From Acidobacteriota bacterium (GTDB lineage: Bacteria; Acidobacteriota; Blastocatellia; Pyrinomonadales; Pyrinomonadaceae): a stretch of DNA of 7,192 nt. The position numbers and the translations under genes are program-made. The notes beneath the pieces were generated by a model. It was given only the letters and a program-made list of their open reading frames with translations. It was not told the DNA's origin and made no database searches. Every line of letters starts with the position of its first letter. Position 1 is the stretch's first letter. The stretch covers positions 1-7,192 of the forward strand of contig JACCVS010000108.1 in assembly GCA_013698055.1 (NCBI GenBank), in the 5' to 3' direction. Below are positions 1-5,672 of the stretch, piece after piece.

Positions 1-1
1 G

Positions 2-550
2 AAAAAGTGGGATGAGTTGATAGCGGCGAAGAATCGCAAAGTCGTCGCCATCGCGGGAAACGACGCTCACGCTAACGTCGGTTTTCAGGTAGGAGACAGG
101 ACGGGAAAGCGTCTCATCGGAGTTCACCTTGATCCTTACGAGCGCACCTTCAGCGTCGTCCGCAACCACGTGCTGATCGAAAAAGAGAAACCTTTAACTT
201 CCGAGACGCTACTCGCAGCTCTGGCCAGCGGCCATTGTTACATCGCCTTCGATCTCTTCGGCGACTCCACAGGCTTCACCTTCTCAGCCGAAAACAGTCA
301 GGGCAGAAAGATTATGGGCGATGAGATCGAGCTTCTGGACGGAGTTCGCTTGATTATCACCACGCCCGTCCAGTCTCGCGTCCTGCTCATCAAGGACGGT
401 CAGGTCATCCGTGATGAAGACGGAGCGTCAAGGAAAGAATTTCCAATCGCAGAGCGTGGCGTTTACCGCGTCGAGGTCTATCTCACGCAGCTTGGCAGCC
501 TTGTTAAAGACAAGCCCTGGATTATCTCAAACCCGATTTACATCAGGTGA
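2..550 (+). CDS. PHP-domain protein, C-terminal part (5' end outside window)
   Basis: This is the 3' part of a gene whose reading frame is open to the first base of the window; 182 codons are visible and the stop is TGA at 548-550. A TTG at 17 could be read as a start, but the frame continues upstream with residues KKWDE, so I treat the gene as truncated by the window edge. The visible part opens with a β-strand-like stretch leading to GNDAH (visible residues 19-23), which matches the late metal-binding Asp/His motif of PHP-domain phosphoesterases. About 150 residues follow that look β-rich, ending in a segment that resembles the all-β tail seen after PHP domains in some acidobacterial proteins. 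PHP domains generally hydrolyse phosphoester bonds with two or three bound metals, but the substrate here cannot be told and the first HxH motif is outside the window. The call is fairly secure at domain level only. Confidence 0.72.
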   Translation, partial: KKWDELIAAKNRKVVAIAGNDAHANVGFQVGDRTGKRLIGVHLDPYERTFSVVRNHVLIEKEKPLTSETLLAALASGHCYIAFDLFGDSTGFTFSAENSQGRKIMGDEIELLDGVRLIITTPVQSRVLLIKDGQVIRDEDGASRKEFPIAERGVYRVEVYLTQLGSLVKDKPWIISNPIYIR

Positions 551-593
551 AACGGATATTATATGCTAATCCTACTTTTACAGGAACAGAGAT

Positions 594-1085
594 ATGACCT
601 TACCCGCGACCATTAAAGAAGTTAAATACTACAAAACTTTGGGTCAGTATTCTTTTAAAGGCGATCTAGTGATAACTCGCGGCATTATATATTTCTTTGC
701 CGAGGAGGAGATAGAAAGCCGTTATGAGAAGAGGCATAATGTACACCACAATGTCTTTGTTAATAAACCGAAGCCGCCGCCTAGAACTGGATATTTAGTC
801 GAGTTGAAGAAAAACGGCTTCTGGAAACAAGAAGATGGAGGTATTGACTTACAGAATCGGCTAGACCAGCATATTCTGTGGTTGAAAGAGACTCAGCGCA
901 CTGAGAACTTTTCTTCGTCATTGCCAATTCCTTCAAGGTTTATAAATAAGGAAGTCGCTAATCTATCTATTACATTTACTGGTGAGTTCTCTTTTGAGGC
1001 TCAACTGGATAAACAAGAATTCAAGGTAGGTGTTTTTAAGAAGAAGCAATTACTGGAGGCATTAAGAGAAGGGGGCTTTATGTGA
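594..1085 (+). CDS. Hypothetical protein, 163 residues, AT-rich gene
   Basis: I do not recognise this protein. It starts at ATG 594, preceded by AGGAA at 582-586, a plausible ribosome binding site at 7 bases spacing, and ends at TGA 1083-1085. The N-terminal 40 residues alternate polar and hydrophobic residues (GDLVITRGIIYFF at about 23-35), suggesting a β-rich fold, followed by a charged stretch with several His and a KPKPPPR segment (about 58-64). The C-terminal third again looks β-rich and ends in a short basic helix (KKKQLLEALR). No signal peptide or membrane segment is evident, so it is probably cytoplasmic. The gene is visibly AT-richer than its neighbours: I counted 69 G/C in 180 bases sampled at 601-720 and 901-960, against 34 in 60 at 1981-2040 in the next gene. 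That, and the lack of any family resemblance, hints at recent acquisition. The 43-base gap after the PHP gene allows either read-through or its own promoter. Confidence 0.6.
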   Translation: MTLPATIKEVKYYKTLGQYSFKGDLVITRGIIYFFAEEEIESRYEKRHNVHHNVFVNKPKPPPRTGYLVELKKNGFWKQEDGGIDLQNRLDQHILWLKETQRTENFSSSLPIPSRFINKEVANLSITFTGEFSFEAQLDKQEFKVGVFKKKQLLEALREGGFM

Positions 1086-1123
1086 TTCATGCTGACAACA
1101 ACACTTTCGCCCAGACACGACAA

Positions 1124-1157
1124 CGCCCCACTCAGTCTTGAAAAACCCTGTGGGGCG
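1124..1157. repeat. GC-rich inverted repeat downstream of the AT-rich gene
   Basis: The arms CGCCCCAC (1124-1131) and GTGGGGCG (1150-1157) are perfect reverse complements of 8 bases around an 18-base loop. The position, 38 bases after the stop of the preceding gene, fits a transcription terminator or RNA-stabilising hairpin. However, no run of T follows on the + strand, and on the opposite strand the loop, not the flank, carries the T-run. A factor-independent terminator is therefore not well supported. Confidence 0.5.
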
Positions 1158-1502
1158 CGCGCATGTTGGAAAGCTCCAAACACTCTTTTGGGAACGGTGC
1201 TTACGTTCACCGATTGACTGTAGAGAGCCTAGTGTTTGGCTCTTCTCTCGCACTGCAATTCCAAGTGTCAGGAACTACGCGAGTACAGCTTCCCTTGACT
1301 TGTTTTATGTTCCGAATTTTATGCTTATCCTGGAAACCTGTCAATACTCATGTTGACCGAACCGGAAACATACGCCAGTCAAGTAATCTCATCAGAGGCC
1401 GCGCCAGACAACTCCGCCACACCCAAAACTATGTGCCAACAGGTGATAGCGGGATGGCGTTCTTATTTTAAGCTCCTGCGTTACCTGGTCGTTCGCCTCT
1501 TG

Positions 1503-1534
1503 TATATTCCCAACGCCGAGCGATGCGGTATATT
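1503..1534 (+). promoter_or_regulatory. Possible -10 elements before the metallophosphoesterase gene
   Basis: Two copies of TATATT, at 1503-1508 and 1529-1534, lie just upstream of the ATG at 1549. Each differs from the TATAAT consensus at one position. Neither has a good -35 element at 16-18 bases. Use of the second copy would give a very short leader of under 10 bases, which would fit the absence of a clear Shine-Dalgarno sequence before this gene. This is a weak call based on base pattern alone. Confidence 0.2.
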
Positions 1535-1548
1535 GAGCGTGACGCGTT

Positions 1549-3558
1549 ATGACCAACAAGAGCGAAAAAACGCAGGTTGAGGAAAACCAGGCAGGTATTT
1601 CCACTCCGCAACAAATCGTTAACGTCACCCCGCCTGCCGCTGCGAGTTTCAAACAATTGCCGATGGTCGGCTGGTACGATCCGCGCCAGCTTGTTCGCAC
1701 AGGGCTTCAAGTCGCCATCTCGACCATCTTTGGTCGCCACTCAGACCGCCGCCTCGTGGAAGCCCTCGCTTCGGGTCGCCCGGAGATTTATGATTACACG
1801 CATCACTACAAGGATGACGGCCACGAGTTGTGCGAGTTGGACGAAAGCCGCAGGCGCGATGAAATCTGGATTGACTATGTTGCTGATCTCGGCGAGGGCT
1901 GGAATTCGACTTACGCTGTCGCTTATCACCTCAGCGAAGACTCGCGCGACTTCGAGTACATGGATACAGAGAGCGGCGAGAAGCAGCGCGCTCAAACCCA
2001 ACGCGGCAATTTGCTGATCTTCGGCGGCGATCAGGTTTACCCGGCGGCTGACCGCGTGGAATACGATCAGCGTCTCGTCAAGCCTTATGAAATAGCTTTT
2101 CCGACGAAAGCGCGCGAGGAGCATCCGCACGCTTTCGCCATTCCGGGCAATCACGATTGGTACGACAGTCTCATCTCTTTCTCCCGCCTCTTCTGCTCGA
2201 AGCGTTGGTTCGGTGGCTGGCGCACACGGCAGAGCCGCAGCTACTTCGCTTTGAAACTCCCGCATGGCTGGTGGCTGCTCGGAACGGACACGCAGCTCGG
2301 CTCGGACATTGACGCGCCGCAGGTGGAATATTTCAAAGGCGTCGCCGCCGAGATGAAGGAGACAGACCGCATCATCCTCTGCCACGCCGAGCCGCACTGG
2401 ATATTCGCGCGGATGTACGAGCATCTCGATTCCAGCATCTCTGAAAGCAATCTCTCGTTTCTCGAAACCATGCTGGGCAAGAAAATCGCCGTCTTCATCG
2501 CGGGCGACCTTCATCATTATCGCCGCCACGAAGCCGTCGATGAATCTTCCACGCAGAAAATCACGGCGGGCGGCGGCGGCGCGTTTCTTCACCCGACTCA
2601 CATGGGGCTTTTAGGCAAAGATGTCTCAGAACTCACAGAGAAAAGTTCAGGTCGTGTCTTTGAAAAGAAGGCAGCCTTTCCGCCCGAAGAAGTTTCAAGA
2701 AAGCTGTGCTGGCGTAATCTCATCTTTCCTTACCTCAAGGGAAATCAAAGCTGGACGTTCGGGTTTTTAACGGCGGGACTTTATCTCTTAACGACTCTGG
2801 CGGTTGTCTCGGACTTCAAGCACATCGAGCAAACGGCATCGGGCATCCGTTCCGTCGTCGGCTTGAAGAACATCATCGGCACAACGCTGCACACGGTGCT
2901 GAACAGTCCTTCAACCCTCTTCTGGGTGCTGCTCACTGTCTTAGGGTTCGTGCTTTTTACTGATACACACTCGAAGATTTATCGCTGGATCATGGGATCA
3001 TTGCACGCGCTCGCGCATATCCTCTCCGCTTTCACGGTCGCGCTCGCGTCCATCTATTTTGTCTTGAGCGTGGTCGCCAACACCTCGCGCTGGAACAATC
3101 TGCCGCTGAAGATCGGCTCAGTCGAGCTGAACTGGGTTTATCAATTGACACAGGGCGGACACGTTTTTAATTTCGATCTGAGAGTTCTGCTCGCGGTGAT
3201 TTTGATTTTAATCGGCGGCTACATCGTCGGCTCGTTCATTCAGGGATTGTATCTCCTAATATCTTCGAGTTTCTTCGGTCGCCATTTCAATGAAGCCTTC
3301 TCGACAATCGCTGTCGAAGATTGGAAAAGTTTTCTTAAGTTAAAGATAGATGCGAGGGGCGATCTCACCATCTACCCGCTGGGCATCCGCAGAGTGCCGC
3401 GTAAGTGGAAGATTAACGATTATCAGGCGGGAGCAATCATTGTTCCAGATAGAGAGAGCGATTCGCGCGCGACCGAGCCTGCGCTCATCGAGCCGCCGAT
3501 TGCTTTGAGACGCACGACTGAGACTGCAACCGGTGTCGTTGATTCAAAGCGCCTGTGA
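1549..3558 (+). CDS. Calcineurin-like metallophosphoesterase with membrane-spanning C-terminal half
   Basis: This 669-residue protein combines an N-terminal metallophosphoesterase domain (about 105-350) with a hydrophobic C-terminal half. The core motifs appear in the family order: DLG at 113-115, GGDQ at 159-162, GNHDW at 200-204, CHAEPH at 278-283 and GDLHH at 319-323, followed by a Gly-rich loop at 341-344. They bind two metal ions and hydrolyse phosphoesters in the family, but the substrate is unknown. The first motif is DxG instead of the usual DxH, and the last is GDxH instead of GHxH, so the metal site may be atypical. Hydrophobic segments at about 402-421, 457-471, 483-511 and 545-575 suggest four to six membrane passes, and there is no N-terminal signal peptide, so the catalytic domain is probably cytoplasmic and membrane-tethered. 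A charged tail (about 576-669) follows. The start at ATG 1549 lacks a clear ribosome binding site; Met39 is an alternative start. It probably leads an operon with the next two genes. Confidence 0.88.
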   Translation: MTNKSEKTQVEENQAGISTPQQIVNVTPPAAASFKQLPMVGWYDPRQLVRTGLQVAISTIFGRHSDRRLVEALASGRPEIYDYTHHYKDDGHELCELDESRRRDEIWIDYVADLGEGWNSTYAVAYHLSEDSRDFEYMDTESGEKQRAQTQRGNLLIFGGDQVYPAADRVEYDQRLVKPYEIAFPTKAREEHPHAFAIPGNHDWYDSLISFSRLFCSKRWFGGWRTRQSRSYFALKLPHGWWLLGTDTQLGSDIDAPQVEYFKGVAAEMKETDRIILCHAEPHWIFARMYEHLDSSISESNLSFLETMLGKKIAVFIAGDLHHYRRHEAVDESSTQKITAGGGGAFLHPTHMGLLGKDVSELTEKSSGRVFEKKAAFPPEEVSRKLCWRNLIFPYLKGNQSWTFGFLTAGLYLLTTLAVVSDFKHIEQTASGIRSVVGLKNIIGTTLHTVLNSPSTLFWVLLTVLGFVLFTDTHSKIYRWIMGSLHALAHILSAFTVALASIYFVLSVVANTSRWNNLPLKIGSVELNWVYQLTQGGHVFNFDLRVLLAVILILIGGYIVGSFIQGLYLLISSSFFGRHFNEAFSTIAVEDWKSFLKLKIDARGDLTIYPLGIRRVPRKWKINDYQAGAIIVPDRESDSRATEPALIEPPIALRRTTETATGVVDSKRL

Positions 3559-3573
3559 TTAATTAAATTGACC

Positions 3574-3578
3574 GGGAG
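3574..3578 (+). promoter_or_regulatory. Ribosome binding site supporting a TTG start
   Basis: GGGAG lies 9 bases before the TTG at 3588 and is the best Shine-Dalgarno-like match in the 29-base gap. It decides in favour of the TTG over the first in-frame ATG at 3627 (residue 14), which would cut into the conserved first strand and helix of the acetyltransferase. Confidence 0.6.
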
Positions 3579-3587
3579 AAGTCGAAG

Positions 3588-4463
3588 TTGACTGAAGCTC
3601 ATTATCGCCCTGTTCGTGAAGCCGAGATGCCCGAAGCGGTCGAGCTTTTTTTAGCGACTGTAGCCGATCTCAATCAGCGCTGGAATTTGAACTGGCCTTT
3701 GCCGCCGCGCGAGTACATCGAAAAGGTTTACGATTACATCCGGCGAACGGGAATCTTTCTGGTCGCGGAGGTTGACGGCAAGCTCGGAGCGATTTGTCAT
3801 GCGATAGTGCGCGATCACCTGTGGTTTCTCTCAGGCTTCTGGACAATTCCTCATTTGCAGGGACAGAAAGTTGGTCGTCCTCTTCTTAAGCAGGTCTGGG
3901 ATGAAGGCGCGGCAGCGGGCGCTTCCGTTTTCTTCACCTGGTCGTCCATAGACCTTCAGGCGATGGCGTCTTATATGAAGATGGGAATGCTTCCCGGATA
4001 TCAACTGCTGAACTTTTATGGTCAGCCATGCAAGTTGCCGGAGAAACGTTGCGGTTATGAAACGCAGCCGCTTGAATTGTCAGCCGCAATGGAGATTGAT
4101 GAGCAAATTCGCGCGACCCGGCGAGAGCCTGACCATCAATTCTGGGTTACTGAAGTGAAGTTGGAAGGGCGTCAGATGATGTGTGCTGACCGCATCGTCG
4201 GCTACTACTATCTCAACAAAGGCACAGTTGGCCCCGCCGCATGGCTGGAAGACGAGGATGCCGAAGCGTTGCTTGAATCGGCCTGTCGCGAGGCGTTCGC
4301 ACAGGCAGAGCAGATTCGCCTGATAGTTCCCGGCGCAAATCACGCCGCCATCCGTTTCGCTTTGCAAATGAATCTGAAACTCTCTGGCTACGGGCATCTT
4401 TTGACAACTGCTCCATTCGGGCAAATGGAAAAGTATTTGACCTCCGGCCCGTCACTTTTTTAA
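3588..4463 (+). CDS. GNAT-family acetyltransferase with two GNAT-like domains
   Basis: The 291-residue protein looks like a tandem GNAT N-acetyltransferase, which moves an acetyl group from acetyl-CoA to an amine. The N-terminal domain (about 5-145) has the typical order: strand-helix start (YRPVREAEMPEAVELF), a central strand pair (IFLVAEVDGKLGAICH, 56-71), and the acetyl-CoA pyrophosphate loop QGQKVG at 91-96 followed by a helix. The strand and MGMLPGY (132-138) then complete the fold. The C-terminal half (about 160-291) has a smaller, degenerate version with a GTVGPAAW strand (212-219), a helix EDAEALLESA and a final NLKLSGYGHLL stretch, resembling the second domain often fused to such enzymes. 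It lacks a clear pyrophosphate loop, so it is probably structural or binds substrate. Translation starts at TTG. The gene lies 29 bases after the metallophosphoesterase and 16 bases before the PhzF-like gene, so it is probably in the same operon. The substrate cannot be told from sequence. Confidence 0.83.
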   Translation: MTEAHYRPVREAEMPEAVELFLATVADLNQRWNLNWPLPPREYIEKVYDYIRRTGIFLVAEVDGKLGAICHAIVRDHLWFLSGFWTIPHLQGQKVGRPLLKQVWDEGAAAGASVFFTWSSIDLQAMASYMKMGMLPGYQLLNFYGQPCKLPEKRCGYETQPLELSAAMEIDEQIRATRREPDHQFWVTEVKLEGRQMMCADRIVGYYYLNKGTVGPAAWLEDEDAEALLESACREAFAQAEQIRLIVPGANHAAIRFALQMNLKLSGYGHLLTTAPFGQMEKYLTSGPSLF

Positions 4464-4479
4464 TTTTCATGAGAAGAAA

Positions 4480-5391
4480 ATGAGGAAACTTCGTTACCAC
4501 ATCGTTGATGTCTTTACCAATCGCGCTTTCGGCGGAAACCCGCTCGCTGTCTTCACAAACGGTCGTGGGATTTCTGTGGAACTCATGCAATCAATCGCCA
4601 AAGAACTCAATCTCTCAGAGACGACCTTCGTGCTGCCGCCAGATGATCCTGAGAACGATTACCGCGTTCGCATCTTTACTCCCGCGTCGGAACTACCGAT
4701 GGCTGGACACCCGACCGTCGGCACGTCTTTCATTCTCGCACGCGAGCACATGATCGAGCTTGGGGCGGATGAGATAACGATTAAGCTCGAAGAGGGCGTG
4801 GGCACAATCCCCGTCACTCTTAAATTCAAAGACGCTGTGCCCGACATCATCTGGATGCAGCAGCCGCTTCCCAGTTTCGGCCCGCGCTTCAATGACGCCA
4901 GCCTGATCGCCGAGATGTTGTCCATTGCACCCGATGCAATTGAGACTGAGTGGCCGCTTGAGGTTGTCTCCTGCGGCGTTCCCTTTCTCTTCGTGCCGTT
5001 GAAGGATTTGGCATCAATCCGCGCCGTTCGATTTCGCCTCGATTTCTGGGAAAAAGCTCTGCGCGATGGCGGCATCTCAGGGGTTTTCGTCTTCACGAAG
5101 GAGACGGAACTTGAAGGCTCAAGCGTTCACTCGCGCATGTTTGCTCCCGGGCTCGGCATCACCGAAGACCCTGCGACAGGCGGCGCGAGCGGGCCGCTGG
5201 GCTGCTACCTCGTGCGTCATGAGGTTTTCCCTGTAGCTCAGAAATCAGAGTTCACGAGCGAACAAGGCATCGAGATGGGGCGTCCGAGCATCATCAAGAT
5301 TGTCATCAAACACGAAGCGGGCGAGATCAGCAGCGTGAAAGTCGGCGGGCAATGCCGCTTCATGGGTGAAGGTTATCTGGAAGTCGGTTAA
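4480..5391 (+). CDS. PhzF-family isomerase/epimerase-like protein
   Basis: The 303-residue product matches the PhzF / diaminopimelate-epimerase-like fold along its whole length, at the usual family size. The hallmark stretches are all present: the N-terminal YHIVDVFTNRAFGGNPLAVF (6-25), LSETTF (45-50) with Glu47 in the position of the PhzF catalytic acid, AGHPTVG (75-81), and EDPATGGASG (229-238) with Asp230. In PhzF these Glu, His and Asp residues serve an isomerisation of a dihydro-hydroxyanthranilate, but most family members have unknown substrates. No other phenazine gene is in the window, so a phenazine role should not be assumed. It is probably a cytoplasmic homodimer. The ATG at 4480 is preceded by GAGAAG at 4471-4476 at unusually short spacing. 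Position 16 bases after the acetyltransferase suggests the last gene of a three-gene operon, and the inverted repeat at 5427-5503 could mark its end. Confidence 0.92.
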   Translation: MRKLRYHIVDVFTNRAFGGNPLAVFTNGRGISVELMQSIAKELNLSETTFVLPPDDPENDYRVRIFTPASELPMAGHPTVGTSFILAREHMIELGADEITIKLEEGVGTIPVTLKFKDAVPDIIWMQQPLPSFGPRFNDASLIAEMLSIAPDAIETEWPLEVVSCGVPFLFVPLKDLASIRAVRFRLDFWEKALRDGGISGVFVFTKETELEGSSVHSRMFAPGLGITEDPATGGASGPLGCYLVRHEVFPVAQKSEFTSEQGIEMGRPSIIKIVIKHEAGEISSVKVGGQCRFMGEGYLEVG

Positions 5392-5426
5392 GAATCTACA
5401 AGCACGACTAAAGAGAGGAATCTGAT

Positions 5427-5503
5427 AGGATTAACAGGATGGAAAGAAACCCCTTTGTATTTTATTTCCCGACCTCCCCAATCATGTCAATCCTGCTAAT
5501 CCT
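5427..5503. repeat. Imperfect inverted repeat built from an AGGATTAACAGGAT motif
   Basis: The left arm AGGATTAACAGGAT (5427-5440) and right arm ATCCTGCTAATCCT (5490-5503) are reverse complements at 13 of 14 bases, flanking a 49-base spacer. Each arm is itself a direct double of AGGAT-type units with a 9-base period. Beyond the outer ends the pairing continues for three bases counting a G-T wobble (5424-5426 with 5504-5506). It starts 35 bases after the PhzF-like stop. The motif resembles a dispersed intergenic repeat I recall from acidobacteria and other phyla; that it recurs in this genome is inference. It could fold as a long hairpin at the end of the operon transcript. Confidence 0.65.
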
Positions 5504-5515
5504 GTCTAAGACTTT

Positions 5516-5530
5516 CCTGATTTTGTTAAC
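5516..5530 (+). repeat. Direct repeat, copy 1 (CCTGATTTT-TTAAC)
   Basis: CCTGATTTTGTTAAC here matches CCTGATTTTAATTAAC at 5631-5646 except for a one-base length change and one substitution next to it. Copy spacing is about 115 bases and brackets the hairpin at 5582-5611. It could be chance in AT-rich spacer DNA, a duplicated operator, or the ends of a small insertion. Confidence 0.35.
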
Positions 5531-5581
5531 CACTCTCAGAAAGAATCTTATGCAAGTTGAAGTAGCTGAGGCGTTCTAGCC

Positions 5582-5611
5582 GTGCTGGAAAATGTTTTAC
5601 CGAGCCAGCAC
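5582..5611. repeat. 7-base perfect inverted repeat (hairpin)
   Basis: GTGCTGG (5582-5588) and CCAGCAC (5605-5611) pair perfectly around a 16-base loop. On the + strand no T-run follows. It lies 61 bases before the alpha-2-macroglobulin start, so it could lie in the promoter or leader region or be a protein-binding palindrome. Confidence 0.4.
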
Positions 5612-5630
5612 AAGTGAATTTTGAAATCTC

Positions 5631-5646
5631 CCTGATTTTAATTAAC
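5631..5646 (+). repeat. Direct repeat, copy 2 (CCTGATTTT-TTAAC)
   Basis: This is the second copy of the repeat at 5516-5530. It contains TTTAAT at 5637-5642, a one-mismatch -10-like hexamer 30 bases before the ATG of the next gene, but no good -35 is placed upstream, so promoter function is only a possibility. Confidence 0.35.
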
Positions 5647-5672
5647 TTTGATTCGAGCGAGAAACATAACCC

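Larger units (their letters stand above)
1086..1548. other. 463-base intergenic region with hairpins, no supported gene
   Basis: No convincing coding region lies here. Short open frames exist (for example 1163-1471 and 1350-1580 on the + strand), but they overlap one another, lack clear ribosome binding sites and encode unrecognisable, Cys/Ser/Arg-rich peptides. What can be seen is a strong inverted repeat at 1124-1157 and two weaker stem-loops: CGGTG/CACCG at 1195-1199 and 1208-1212, and AGAGCC/GGCTCT at 1224-1229 and 1238-1243. A 9-base inverted pair, CCAAACACT/AGTGTTTGG at 1176-1184 and 1231-1239, overlaps these and could form a competing fold. A TTGACT at 1295-1300 is followed by TATGCT at 1320-1325, but the 19-base spacing is poor. 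The stretch may hold a promoter region, a small RNA or decayed sequence, and I cannot choose between them. Confidence 0.5.

Noticed and set aside
1295..1325. Sigma-70-type promoter TTGACT / TATGCT
   Set aside because: The -35-like hexamer is good, but the 19-base spacing and two mismatches in the -10 hexamer, over 200 bases before the next gene, make it too weak to list as a feature.
1163..1580. Overlapping short + strand frames of 76 to 102 codons in the intergenic gap
   Set aside because: There is no good ribosome binding site, they overlap in different frames, one runs into the next gene, and the residue make-up does not look like a real protein. A remnant of a dead gene cannot be excluded.
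1741..2601. Long open frame of 286 codons on the - strand
   Set aside because: It lies wholly inside the metallophosphoesterase gene, whose motifs on the + strand are unmistakable; its product is Ala/Arg/Val-rich and unlike any family, as expected for the shadow frame of a GC-rich gene.
594..3558. Defence island or toxin-antitoxin pair
   Set aside because: The small AT-rich gene and the phosphoesterase are 463 bases apart, and neither shows a known defence or toxin motif.
4480..5391. Phenazine biosynthesis locus
   Set aside because: Only a PhzF-family protein is present; no other phenazine genes are in the window and most family members act elsewhere.
5427..5503. CRISPR array
   Set aside because: There are only two copies of the motif and they are inverted relative to each other, with no regular spacing or further units.
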